Positions 26,941-35,842 are shown, numbered from the stretch's first letter. The stretch: DNA of 64,000 nt from Hyphomicrobiales bacterium (GCA_900466875.1 UBNQ01000025.1:248001-312000); one strand, 5' to 3'. Translations and numbers: made by a program. The notes: generated by a model from the letters alone, not told the origin.

Positions 26941-28339
26941 ATGCGTCGTTGTTGTTGAACAGCTTGGCCAGGAACCCGCCGCCCGAGCCAGAACCTGGGC
27001 GTTTACCGTCCCACTTGTTGACGATGATCATATGGGTGATCTCGCCGCGCTGGAATGCCTTGAGGAAGCGGTCGTACTCGGCAAAAGCCACGCAGCCATG
27101 GGAATCTCCGCGAACCCGCAACAGATAGCTATGCGCTAGGAGACCGGTGCGACCCTGCGGCGGCTTGCCGTCGGTCGGCGTCAGGCGAATGGCAGCGACA
27201 CCATGGAAAAGCGATTCGCGCATCGAAAGCTTGTAGGTCCCGGGAGGTGTCGGGCCGCGCATCTTCACATGCGTGAACTTCGGATTGTCGCGCATGCTGC
27301 CGATGCCGGAATGCGCTTCGAGCTTGGTACCATTGGGCATATGCACGACACCATTGGTGATGTCGTAGATCGCGACCTTGGTGCCGATACCCGGCCATTT
27401 CGGAGCAGGCGCCGATGGGCTTGCCGGCTCCTCACGCATGGGATTATTGGGCTTGGCGAAAGCCAGCACCGTCGGCTTGTCTTCGTTCTTCGCAGGCTTC
27501 TGCGGCGCAACGGATGCAATCGCGGCAAGCGCATTGCCCCGGCTGGCCGGCTTTGCATCGTCACCGCGCTGGCCGGCGCCCGGACGGATAACCGGCAGCG
27601 GGCCCGCCTTGGGAAGCTCATAGAGATCAGCAGCCGAAGGAGCGGCGAGAGCCACAACCTCTTCGGTAATTTCGGCAGAAACACCATTATCGGCTAGGTC
27701 ATCCGTACCCGAGGTATCGAGCGAAGCCATCTCGACCGGCTTCATGTCTTTCAACTCGGCAACGCTGGCAACATTCTGGGCATCCTGAATGAGATCAGGC
27801 ATGGCGCTCTCGCCTCGCGGAGCCACCAGAACGGAGCCCTGCAGGGCTTCGCCAAGGGCAGACCGGATCGAGACTGCAGCAGGGCGGCTGCTTGTCAGCG
27901 CCGCGAACCTCTGTTCCGTCTCATCCCTGCGTGCAGCCTTTGCCATGGCGTGATGCAGTGCCTGACGCACGGTCGCATTCTCCGGGCGAAGCGCTGCAAG
28001 AGCGGCCGTCTCGGCACCGGCGAGACGTGCGCGCTTCGGCTCGGCTGAGGCCTGGCCGGGCAATCGCGAAAATTTGGAAACATCGAGAGATCGCTCGCCT
28101 CGTTCCCGGACCAGATGCTGGCCGGACACGACAGGGGAAAGAAGCGCCGTCTGGAAACGAACGTCCTTGGCCGGCTTCACCGCGGTCGCGACCGTGACGG
28201 CAGACGCGCCGACGAGCGCTGCCACTGTCAGGCCGATACCGATCGCCATATTGGCCAGAATAGAGCGGCCGTGCTTGCGTTTCGCCGCCCGCTTCGAGAT
28301 CTGATTCCGCTTCGTGGAGGCTTCGACCCTACGCACCAT
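26939..28339 (-). CDS. Membrane-anchored DUF2778 / Tlde1-like L,D-transpeptidase-fold protein
   Basis: A 466-residue protein with a basic N-terminus, one membrane helix (about 30-52, MAIGIGLTVAALVGASAVTV) and a long low-complexity periplasmic stalk. A C-terminal DUF2778 domain spans about 317-443. The domain contains a histidine in LLAHSYLLR and the cysteine motif DSHGCVAF at about 412-419, the pair expected of L,D-transpeptidase-type active sites. DUF2778 is the domain of Salmonella Tlde1, a peptidoglycan-targeting T6SS effector. Here the anchor and stalk and the lack of secretion genes suggest a resident cell-wall enzyme. Activity on peptidoglycan is inferred. Confidence 0.8.
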   Translation of the reverse strand: MVRRVEASTKRNQISKRAAKRKHGRSILANMAIGIGLTVAALVGASAVTVATAVKPAKDVRFQTALLSPVVSGQHLVRERGERSLDVSKFSRLPGQASAEPKRARLAGAETAALAALRPENATVRQALHHAMAKAARRDETEQRFAALTSSRPAAVSIRSALGEALQGSVLVAPRGESAMPDLIQDAQNVASVAELKDMKPVEMASLDTSGTDDLADNGVSAEITEEVVALAAPSAADLYELPKAGPLPVIRPGAGQRGDDAKPASRGNALAAIASVAPQKPAKNEDKPTVLAFAKPNNPMREEPASPSAPAPKWPGIGTKVAIYDITNGVVHMPNGTKLEAHSGIGSMRDNPKFTHVKMRGPTPPGTYKLSMRESLFHGVAAIRLTPTDGKPPQGRTGLLAHSYLLRVRGDSHGCVAFAEYDRFLKAFQRGEITHMIIVNKWDGKRPGSGSGGGFLAKLFNNNDA

Positions 28340-28763
28340 TACTCGTTACCCGAACCGTTACTCATCACCGCGAAGGTCGCAAGATGCGCCCCGCCTACCA
28401 GACTGGAGTGGCTTTCCGAAACGGACCGAGTCCGCACAAAACCACTCTGCGAATGGGTGAGAGAATGAACGATTATGGTAACCAATATCTTTACGCCGCC
28501 CCGATCAGTTTCGATGGCGCTCATAAAAGCGCATGCCGCCGGAAGTTTAACCGAAATGCGGCGAGGCTGTGTTTCTGGCCTCGGCAAATAAGGCAGGTCA
28601 AGCTGGCGACTGTTGCTGTTTAGCGACAAAAGCGCGCCTATACAAGGCGACGGCAATAAATCGTCGGGGATGCGGCACTATGCGGCGGGATAATAAAAAT
28701 GATCGCTGATGAAAAACGGCCACGGTATCCGTGGCCGTCAAGGGATCGGGTCAGACGATATTT
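28340..28763. other. 424-base intergenic region, no gene found
   Basis: It lies between the DUF2778 gene start and the YeeE stop. Apart from the YeeE terminator at 28712-28738 it holds only short hairpins such as GCGC-TCATAAAA-GCGC. No frame has both a credible start site and protein-like composition. The promoter of the DUF2778 gene must lie in the left part. Confidence 0.5.
28712..28738 (-). terminator. Terminator after the YeeE/YedE gene
   Basis: On the minus strand ACGGCCACGG-ATA-CCGTGGCCGT is followed by TTTTTC, 25 bases past the stop codon at 28764. Confidence 0.85.
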
Positions 28764-29987
28764 TCAGCCGTCGATACGACGGATTGCGCGGCCTTCGTTA
28801 AAGAACCACGGCCTGAATTTCACGCCGACGACATTGCCGGCGAATGCGGCAACGGCCCAGAGATAACCGTGCAGGCTTCCCGAAGCGATCCCCGAAAAAT
28901 AGGCGCCGATATTGCAGCCATAGGCGATGCGCGCGCCGTAGCCCAGTAGCAGCCCTCCGATCACGGCCGCAAAAATGGAGCGCAGCGGGATGTCGAGGTT
29001 CGGCGCGAACTTGCCGGCAAGAGCGGCAGCCAACATGGCGCCGGCAATAATGCCGAAATCCATGACCGAGGTGACATCGGCAAATACGCTCGACGCCAAT
29101 GCCTTTGCATTGCCCGGCTGCTGCCAATAGGGCCAGGAGGCTGGATCGATGCCGATCAACTGCGCGCCCTTGGCACCCCAAAGCGCAAAGGCTGAGGTCA
29201 CGCCCCAGGGACGGCCGGCAATGGCAAGCGTTGCAAAATTGAGAATGACAAGCGCAACCGCACCGAAAACCAGCGGCCAGGGGCCGCGCAGATACCGGGA
29301 AAATCCCTGGCGCGGAGATGCCGGATCCTGTTCAAGCGCGCCATTCCGCCTCTTTTCGACTACCACGGTGATGGCGGCGATCGCACCGAAGATCGCTAAA
29401 GAAAGTGCGATGCCGCCAGTGGCGCCGAATGTCTGGAAGAGTGCGGTTGGCGGCAGAGACGGCAGCGCCGCCCACCAGGCAGTGTGCAGAGTGGCGACCA
29501 GCGAACCGACGATAAAGAAGAACAGCGTGACGAGCATGCGGGCATTGCCGCCGCCTGCGGTAAACAGCGTTCCCGAAGCGCAGCCGCCGCCGAGCTGCAT
29601 GCCGACGCCAAACATGAAGGCACCGACGATGACGCCGATTCCGGCCGGGGAAATGTTGCCGCGCACTTCATTGCCGAACAACGTGCCACTGGCGAGGAAC
29701 GGAAAGAACAGGATGACGGCAAGCGCAAGCAGGATCATCTGAACCCGCAGGCCGCGTCCCCTGCCCTCGGAGATGAAAACCCGCCAGGCGGAGGTGAAAC
29801 CGAATGCCGCGTGATAGAGCGAAATTCCCAGCGCACCGCCGATCAGGAAAAGCGCACCCTGAGCAGGTCCGTAAACTGCACCGAGCGCCAGCGTGCCTGC
29901 GACAAGAACGACAAGAGAAACGAGACCCGGTGTTCCAAGCGACGGCGCGTTTGGTGTTTCCGATCCCAGGGAAGACGAAATCGTCAT
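28764..29987 (-). CDS. YeeE/YedE family sulfur-compound transporter
   Basis: A 407-residue polytopic membrane protein with about ten hydrophobic helices. It carries the two cysteine motifs typical of the YeeE/YedE group: GGGCASGTLF (Cys at about 136) and AYGCNIGAYFSG near 365. Characterised members take up thiosulfate by relaying it along such cysteines. The full-length two-halves form is seen here, without the usual adjacent TusA-like sulfur carrier. AGGAG lies 11 bases before the ATG at 29987. The sequence just upstream is AT-rich (ATTAGAATAAATTT). The transport substrate is inferred from the family. Confidence 0.87.
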   Translation of the reverse strand: MTISSSLGSETPNAPSLGTPGLVSLVVLVAGTLALGAVYGPAQGALFLIGGALGISLYHAAFGFTSAWRVFISEGRGRGLRVQMILLALAVILFFPFLASGTLFGNEVRGNISPAGIGVIVGAFMFGVGMQLGGGCASGTLFTAGGGNARMLVTLFFFIVGSLVATLHTAWWAALPSLPPTALFQTFGATGGIALSLAIFGAIAAITVVVEKRRNGALEQDPASPRQGFSRYLRGPWPLVFGAVALVILNFATLAIAGRPWGVTSAFALWGAKGAQLIGIDPASWPYWQQPGNAKALASSVFADVTSVMDFGIIAGAMLAAALAGKFAPNLDIPLRSIFAAVIGGLLLGYGARIAYGCNIGAYFSGIASGSLHGYLWAVAAFAGNVVGVKFRPWFFNEGRAIRRIDG

Positions 29988-30126
29988 AGAATAAAAACTC
30001 CTGATTTTGCGCCTTAGGTAGCGTCGGCACAGGAGCTTGACGAGGTAGATCTTTTTACATCAATCCGCACTATTAGAATAAATTTCCATACAGACTGTAA
30101 AACCCGCCAGAACTGTACCCAAAACA

Positions 30127-30158
30127 TTCCACCCCGCGAGGGGGATCGCGGGGTGGAA
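30127..30158 (-). terminator. Terminator after the trimeric autotransporter gene
   Basis: TTCCACCCCGCG pairs with CGCGGGGTGGAA (12-bp stem, 8-base loop), followed on the minus strand by TGTTTT. It lies about 50 bases after the stop codon at 30211. Confidence 0.7.
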
Positions 30159-30210
30159 CGAGCCGAATGGCGGGGGGAGAACCAGTTCGGCAGGGGTTTC
30201 AGAGAGGCGG

Positions 30211-31695
30211 TCAGAATTCGCCGGAAAGGCCGACACGAACACCCGGCGTTCCGCCTGGCGAATAACCGACCGAGGCATCGAAGACGACCGGGTAATTGCT
30301 GTCGAACATGTGGGCCACCGCAAAGCTGGTTGCCATTTCACCGTGATAACCGGCGATGTTCGTCGACCAGGATGTCTTGCCCGGAGCAGATGGCTTCGGC
30401 GCGGCGGTCATAGACATCGCTGCAGCAATGCCCTTGCGTGTTTCCCGGCGCAGGCTGGAGACATCACCGCGCAGATTGGAAATGTCCGAACTGATCCGAT
30501 TGACGTCGATATTCGCCGACGCGATGTTGCCCGCCGCATCGGTCGTCAGAACCTGCGTCGGGCCGCTCTGCGCCGCCCGGCTCGCGGTCGATGTAACGCC
30601 CGGCATCGTGTAGGTATTCGTGGAAGTGCCTATCATCACCTGTCCGGCCCGGGTCGTTGTTGCGCCACGCCCGATCGCAGTGCTGTTGGCATGGGCGGCA
30701 CTTGATCCGTAACCGACGGCGGTTGCATCGGCACCGGTTGCGACGGCATTCGGCAGGCCGCTCGTATTGTTGGCGGCAAGGGCCCCGTTGGTACCGGCAC
30801 CACCGATGAAGGAATTGATGGCCTGAAGGGCCGAGTTGACATCGGTATAGGTATTGCCGCGCAACGTATAGCTCGGTCCGGTGAACACGTTGGTGTTGCT
30901 GTTATAGGTGGACCCGCCGCCAAGCGCGATGGCGACATCGCCGAGTCCTGTGGTCACGGTGTCGCTGACGGCACGCAACTGCCGAACGTTGACCGCATCC
31001 GTATCGGCCGTGCCGCCTGCGACATTGGTGATCTGGCGCTCGCCGCCTGCGGTGCCGACAGACAGGGCTCCGGCCGTGGATGAGACTGCGGTTCCGGAAA
31101 AGAGTTCGCTTGCACCGTTCATGCCCGCGCGAGACGCGACCGACCCGGAACCGAGCGCAACCCCGCCGGCTGCGCTGACATTCGTATCGGCCCCGAGTGC
31201 GACGCCGTTTGCCGCCGTTACCGTACCCCGCAAGCCGAGCGCGATTGCATTCGTGGCGGTCGCGCTCGTTGTCGCCCCGTTACCGATGGCGACCGAATTC
31301 ACCTCACCCGCGACCGATGCCGCATTGCCTGCCCCGCCGAGCCCGGTGAGGCTGCCGCCGCCCATCGAGATGCCCCTCGCGTCGTCGATATCGATCGAAT
31401 CGGCGGCCAATCCGCAATCTGCGCTGTTCACCGCCTGGCCGTTCGTATCCAGCACGTTAAGGCCGATATTCTTTCCGCTGAGGGCATCTGTGATGTTTAG
31501 ATTGATGAGGGAGGTCAAAGGACTGAGCAGCGGATCCAGTATTCCCGAGGATACCGGCTGCAGCACCGGAAGATCGACGCTCAGGCCCGAGCAGACATTG
31601 ACGAGCGGCGCCGACTGGGCATGCGCGGTGGTACTGTAAAAGCTGGAGACAAGCGTGACGGGCAAGGCAATTGCGGGAATAATAAGGCGTTTCAT
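30211..31695 (-). CDS. Trimeric autotransporter (YadA-like) adhesin, short form
   Basis: A 494-residue surface protein of the type Vc secretion class. A signal peptide (to about 27, TTAHAQ) is followed by a unique N-terminal part. YadA-type head repeats come next (SVAIGNGATTSATATNAIAL, GVALGADTNV, GVALGSGSVA), then a neck (TDAVNVRQLRAVSD) and a second head block (ATAVGYGSSAAHANSTAIGR). A short stalk (ISSDISNLRGDVSSLRRET) leads to a ~70-residue four-stranded anchor ending in GVRVGLSGEF. GGAGGGG upstream supports the start at 31695. Such proteins trimerise in the outer membrane and bind host or abiotic surfaces. This one is much smaller than most relatives. Confidence 0.88.
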   Translation of the reverse strand: MKRLIIPAIALPVTLVSSFYSTTAHAQSAPLVNVCSGLSVDLPVLQPVSSGILDPLLSPLTSLINLNITDALSGKNIGLNVLDTNGQAVNSADCGLAADSIDIDDARGISMGGGSLTGLGGAGNAASVAGEVNSVAIGNGATTSATATNAIALGLRGTVTAANGVALGADTNVSAAGGVALGSGSVASRAGMNGASELFSGTAVSSTAGALSVGTAGGERQITNVAGGTADTDAVNVRQLRAVSDTVTTGLGDVAIALGGGSTYNSNTNVFTGPSYTLRGNTYTDVNSALQAINSFIGGAGTNGALAANNTSGLPNAVATGADATAVGYGSSAAHANSTAIGRGATTTRAGQVMIGTSTNTYTMPGVTSTASRAAQSGPTQVLTTDAAGNIASANIDVNRISSDISNLRGDVSSLRRETRKGIAAAMSMTAAPKPSAPGKTSWSTNIAGYHGEMATSFAVAHMFDSNYPVVFDASVGYSPGGTPGVRVGLSGEF

Positions 31696-31865
31696 GGTGA
31701 CCCCTCCAATTCGGATAACCAATCATTTCGCAACATACTTAATAAGCCATTTCTAATTTAGGTCTTGCAATATTAGCATTGCGATGACCATGAATTACTT
31801 GAACAATTTTCTTGATCGTCGGTTGTCGGCTTGGCATTCTGCCGGCACAAGCGCGGGAGAGCGTC

Positions 31866-32492
31866 ATGAAAGCACTGCTGTTGATCGACATGCAGAACGG
31901 TTTTTGCCCGGGCGGAAATCTGGCCGTGCCTGAGGGTGATTCGGTCATTCCCGTCGCCAACCGCCTTATCCGCGAGGGCGGATATGACGTGGTCGTCGCT
32001 TCTCAGGATTGGCACCCCGCCAATCATGGCAGCTTCGCCTCCCAGCATTCAGGCAAGCAGCCCTTCGACATGGGTGAGCTTTCAGGTCAGCCGCAGGTGA
32101 TGTGGCCGGATCACTGCGTACAAGGTACCGCCGATGCGGAGTTCCATCCCGATCTCGACGTGAGCGAGATCGACTACATCCAGCAGAAGGGCGAGAATCC
32201 CGCAGTCGACAGCTATTCCGCCTTTCGCGATAATGATCGTGCCGCCTTGACCGGCCTTGCCGGTTACCTCAAGGCCCAGCAGATAACGGAACTCGACATT
32301 TGCGGGCTGGCAACGGATTACTGCGTCAAGTTCTCAGCGATCGATGCAAGCGAAATGCTCCCTGGTGTCGATTTACGCTTCATATCCGACGCCAGCCGCG
32401 GCATCGATCCGCAAGGTGTCAAGGATGCGATTTCGCAAATGCGGGAGCGCGGTATTGGCATCGTCACCAGCGACGTCATTCTCGCCGATTGA
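31866..32492 (+). CDS. pncA: Nicotinamidase / pyrazinamidase
   Basis: Deamidates nicotinamide to nicotinate for NAD salvage. The 208-residue product has the expected triad: Asp8 in LLIDMQNGF, Lys108 in QQKGENP and Cys153 in GLATDYCVKFS. The metal site is DWHPANHGSF (Asp48, His50). The start at 31866 gives MKALLLIDMQNG. Reading further upstream to 31812 adds an atypical segment. The gene diverges from the autotransporter gene across an AT-rich 170-base region. Confidence 0.95.
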   Translation: MKALLLIDMQNGFCPGGNLAVPEGDSVIPVANRLIREGGYDVVVASQDWHPANHGSFASQHSGKQPFDMGELSGQPQVMWPDHCVQGTADAEFHPDLDVSEIDYIQQKGENPAVDSYSAFRDNDRAALTGLAGYLKAQQITELDICGLATDYCVKFSAIDASEMLPGVDLRFISDASRGIDPQGVKDAISQMRERGIGIVTSDVILAD

Positions 32493-32691
32493 TACTTGAA
32501 ATCACCGGCTTTGCGTTCGGTTTACCCCCTCATCCCGGCATTGATCAGCGAAATCGATGGATTGAATAAACGCAATTCGATTGCCAGTCGGTGCCGTGGC
32601 TTCTACACGCTCATGATCGAAGGAAACACGCGGAAAGAGTGGAATTCTGCCGAGCAGATCCGCTGCAACCGCCATGCAGCCGGAACACCCC

Positions 32692-33420
32692 ATGGATAGA
32701 CAGGAACAGCTGACAAACGGCCTGAAGAAAGGTGTCGTGGTGGCGATCTCATCCGCACCGTTCGGCATTCTCTTCGGTGCCATCGCCGTCGATAACGGCT
32801 TCAGCATAGCCGAGGCCGCCTTGATGAGCGGGTTGGTTTATGGCGGCGCAAGCCAGTTGGTCGGCATAGAACTGTTTGGCCACCATGTTGCGGCATGGAT
32901 TATCGTACTCTCCATTCTCGCAGTAAATTTCCGCCACGTCCTCTATTCGGCAGCGCTTGCCGGCGTCATCGGACGCTTTCCGCATGCCGAGCGCTGGCTT
33001 TCCTTCTTCCTGCTGGTCGACCCGCAATTTGCCGAAACGGTGAAACGGGAAGAGGCCGGCAGGACCGCAACCTTCCGCTGGTATTTCGCCATGGGTGCAG
33101 TCGTGTGGGTGTCCTGGGTGATGACCACCGTGATCGGCGCCTATTTCGGCCGTATGATCGGCGATCCGAAAGCCTACGGCATCGATGTGCTGATGCCTGT
33201 CTATTTTCTCGGCCTCACCATGGGGTTCCGCGGTCGCCACAATTTCTTTCCCGTGATGCTGGCCGGCGGCATCAGCTCCGTCATCGCCTTCCATTTCATC
33301 GGCTCGCCATGGCATATCAGCGTCGGCGCGGTTCTCGGCATCCTTGTCGCCGTCATCCTCCCGCCACCGAAGGCGCATGCCGAACCGGATGTTTCAGAGA
33401 TGGAAAAGGAGGCCATGTGA
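32692..33420 (+). CDS. azlC: AzlC family branched-chain amino acid exporter, large subunit
   Basis: The larger subunit of a two-component branched-chain amino acid exporter. The 242-residue membrane protein shows the AzlC signature early (SSAPFGILFGAIAVDNGFS, LVYGGASQLVGIELF) and the NFRHVLYSAALAGVI segment. Later there are helices around PVYFLGLTMGFRG and a short hydrophilic tail. An in-frame ATG six codons upstream (32674) is possible; both have weak ribosome binding sites. Only one base separates its stop from the azlD start, so the two subunits are probably translated together. Confidence 0.9.
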   Translation: MDRQEQLTNGLKKGVVVAISSAPFGILFGAIAVDNGFSIAEAALMSGLVYGGASQLVGIELFGHHVAAWIIVLSILAVNFRHVLYSAALAGVIGRFPHAERWLSFFLLVDPQFAETVKREEAGRTATFRWYFAMGAVVWVSWVMTTVIGAYFGRMIGDPKAYGIDVLMPVYFLGLTMGFRGRHNFFPVMLAGGISSVIAFHFIGSPWHISVGAVLGILVAVILPPPKAHAEPDVSEMEKEAM

Positions 33421-33421
33421 G

Positions 33422-33757
33422 ATGGATAACCAGATCACCGCCTTCTCCATCGATCCGAATACAGCACTGCTGATCGTCATCGCCGCCATCGCCACCTATC
33501 TCACCCGCATCGGCGGCTATGTGCTGATGAGCAGCATGAAGCGGATTCCGCCGCGACTGGAATCGGCGCTGAACGCCGTACCGGCGGCGGTTCTGACGAC
33601 GCTGGTTGCCCAGCCTTTCGTTTATGGCGGATGGGATATCAAGATCGCCATGGCGGTGGCGCTGGCCGTCGGCCTGCGCTTTCCGGGCCTCACGCTTCTT
33701 GCCGTAGGCTGGGCGGCCGTGATGGCCGCCCGCTACGGCTTCGGTCTCGGCGCCTGA
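33422..33757 (+). CDS. azlD: AzlD family branched-chain amino acid exporter, small subunit
   Basis: The small hydrophobic partner of AzlC, 111 residues with about three or four membrane helices. The AzlD pattern is ATYLTRIGGYVLMS, RLESALNAVPAAVLTTL and WAAVMAARYGFGLGA. The stop codon directly abuts that of the convergent aminopeptidase gene (TGA|TCA), with no room for a separate terminator. The start at 33422 follows the azlC stop by one base. Confidence 0.9.
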   Translation: MDNQITAFSIDPNTALLIVIAAIATYLTRIGGYVLMSSMKRIPPRLESALNAVPAAVLTTLVAQPFVYGGWDIKIAMAVALAVGLRFPGLTLLAVGWAAVMAARYGFGLGA

Positions 33758-35593
33758 TCAGGCCTCGATCGGCGCCGTGGCGTGTTCTAGCCACGCCTTT
33801 ACCGCACTGTCCGTGACGAGCGGCAGCAGCTTCTCACGCACAGTGGCGTGATAGGTGTTCAGCCAGTCCAGCTCCTCTGCGGTCAGCAGGGACGCGACGA
33901 CAAGGCGGCGATCGATCGGGCACCATGTCAGCGTCTCGAAAGAGCGCATTCGCATGTCACCGCCGGCAATGTCCTCGGCCTCGCGAACGAAGATCAGGTT
34001 CTCGATCCGGATGCCGTAATGGCCGGGACGATAATAGCCCGGTTCGTTCGACAGGATCATGCCGGGCAGCAGTTCCTGCGTGGCAAGCCGTGAAATGCGC
34101 TGCGGCCCCTCGTGAACCGAGAGATAGGAGCCGACGCCGTGACCGGTGCCATGGGCGAAATCGCCACCGGCCTTCCACAATGCAATGCGCGCCAAGGGAT
34201 CGAGATCGCAGCCACGCGTGCCCTTAGGAAAACGAGCCGTGCTGATGGCGATCATCCCCTTCAGCACCAAAGTGAAGAAACGTTTGCGGTCTTCCGGCAC
34301 TTCGCCGATCGCAACGGTACGGGTAATGTCGGTCGTCCCGTTGATGTATTGCGCCCCCGAATCGATCAGGAACAGTTCGCCAGCCTCTATTTTGCGGTCG
34401 CTCTGGCGCGTGACGCGGTAATGCATGATGGCCGCATGTTCACCTGCCCCGGCAATACTGTCGAACGAAACATCGCGCAGCGGGTTTTGCAGGTTCTGGC
34501 CGACACGCGCGCGCGCAGCTTCCAGCGCTTCCACCGCCTGAATTTCGGTGAGCGAGCCCGGCTTGGCCTTATCCAGCCAGGAGAGGAACTCCACCATCGC
34601 GAGGCCATCCTGCACATGTGCATCGGCAGAGCCCTTCAGCTCCGTCGCGTTCTTGATGGCGCGCGGCAGGCGCGCAGGATCGGTGCCCTCGACCACCACG
34701 CCACCCGCCTCTTCAATGGCAATGATCAGCGCCAGCGCAGTCAATTCCGGATCGACAAGGATACGGCCGCCATCGGCAGCATGGCTGCCGATCCGCTCGA
34801 TGAGCGACGACGGCTCCCTGATGCTTGCGAGTGCCTGCAGGTGAGCGCGCGCCTCACCACCGAGCTTGCGCTCGTCGATGAACAGTTCCGCCTTGCCATC
34901 AGCGCTGACGAGCGCCCGCGAAAGCGGATGGGGCGTATGGGCCACATCGGCACCGCGAATGTTGAATATCCAGGCCACCGAAGACGGGTCGGCGATCAAG
35001 GCGGCCGCGATGTTCTTTGCCTTCAGTCCGGCGGCAATCTCGGCAATCTTTTCTGCGGCAGACTTTCCGGCATGCACGTCCTGCTGAACCGCAACAGCAC
35101 CAAGCGGCTCGGCCGGCCGATCAACCCAGGCGGTGTCGAGCGGATTTTCGGATAAAATCACCAGCGATCCGCCAATCTCCTCCAGCGCCTTCTCAAGCTT
35201 CTTCACCTCCAGGCCGCCATGCAGCCAGGGATCGACGCCGAGACGAAAACCCTGCTGAACATGGGAGCGGATCCAGAGATGCGGCGGTTCGTTGACGAGG
35301 TCGCCAGGAGTGAACACGCTGCCATCGACCTGTTCCGCGACCTGCGTCACATACCGACCGTCGACAAAAACGACGGCCTCCTTCTGCGTCACGAGCGCCA
35401 TACCGGCCGAGCCGGTAAATCCGGTAAGCCATGACAAGCGCTCGGCGGACTCTGGAACATACTCACTTTGATATTCATCAGCGCGCGGTACGAGAAAACC
35501 GTCAATATCGAGGTCGGCGAAACGCGCGCGAAGCGCTGCGACGCGCTCACGACCATATTGAGGGGAGGATTTGTTTTCGAAAGACTGAAACAT
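33758..35593 (-). CDS. Aminopeptidase P family protein (M24B)
   Basis: A 611-residue Xaa-Pro aminopeptidase of the long, three-domain type. Two creatinase-like N-terminal domains (about 1-300) precede the pita-bread catalytic domain with its metal ligands. These are the aspartates in IDSGAQYINGTTDITRT, the histidine in HGTGHGVGSYLSVHEG, and the glutamates in LSNEPGYY and GIRIENLIF. The start at 35593 gives MFQSFENKSSPQYGRERV, the usual rhizobial N-terminus, with CGGA nine bases upstream; 35602 is an alternative. The reading frame runs on to 35842, but only through a RIME repeat, so that extension is rejected. Confidence 0.93.
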   Translation of the reverse strand: MFQSFENKSSPQYGRERVAALRARFADLDIDGFLVPRADEYQSEYVPESAERLSWLTGFTGSAGMALVTQKEAVVFVDGRYVTQVAEQVDGSVFTPGDLVNEPPHLWIRSHVQQGFRLGVDPWLHGGLEVKKLEKALEEIGGSLVILSENPLDTAWVDRPAEPLGAVAVQQDVHAGKSAAEKIAEIAAGLKAKNIAAALIADPSSVAWIFNIRGADVAHTPHPLSRALVSADGKAELFIDERKLGGEARAHLQALASIREPSSLIERIGSHAADGGRILVDPELTALALIIAIEEAGGVVVEGTDPARLPRAIKNATELKGSADAHVQDGLAMVEFLSWLDKAKPGSLTEIQAVEALEAARARVGQNLQNPLRDVSFDSIAGAGEHAAIMHYRVTRQSDRKIEAGELFLIDSGAQYINGTTDITRTVAIGEVPEDRKRFFTLVLKGMIAISTARFPKGTRGCDLDPLARIALWKAGGDFAHGTGHGVGSYLSVHEGPQRISRLATQELLPGMILSNEPGYYRPGHYGIRIENLIFVREAEDIAGGDMRMRSFETLTWCPIDRRLVVASLLTAEELDWLNTYHATVREKLLPLVTDSAVKAWLEHATAPIEA

Positions 35594-35634
35594 GGCTGCC
35601 ATTCCGCTGATGTGATTCCGCTGGTCATCGATGT

Positions 35635-35740
35635 TAAAGCATGTCGCGCAAAAGTGTGACGCGGTTTTGCGCATAAGACATGCGACAAAACAAAGACCTA
35701 AAGCGTTCGAGCGGATCCGAAGGATCGCTCCACGCTTTAG
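35635..35740. repeat. RIME1-type intergenic repeat, copy 1
   Basis: About 106 bases starting AAAGCATGTCGCGCAAAAGT and containing GCGGTTTTGCGC and GGATCCGAAGGATCGC before CACGCTTTA. It matches the second copy at 43651-43755 over its whole length with scattered substitutions. The features are those of the Rhizobium-specific intergenic mosaic element RIME1, a palindromic repeat found many times in rhizobial genomes. It lies directly upstream of the aminopeptidase gene. Confidence 0.85.
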
Positions 35741-35827
35741 GCGATCTGACCAACATGCCGGCAGTCCAGCAAAGCGGGTTTGTTCGCCGAATGAATGCCG
35801 CATATCCAGGCAGCCGACCACATAACT

Positions 35828-35842
35828 ATGCGTCAAACGCAT
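35828..35842. promoter_or_regulatory. Inverted repeat upstream of the DUF1127 gene
   Basis: ATGCGT-CAA-ACGCAT is a perfect 6-bp inverted repeat about 95 bases before the DUF1127 start. It has no T-tail. It is a candidate operator with no known binder. Confidence 0.3.

Noticed and set aside
35594-35842. 83-residue N-terminal extension of the aminopeptidase P gene.
   Set aside because: It reads through a RIME repeat and has no family similarity; a typical start lies at 35593.
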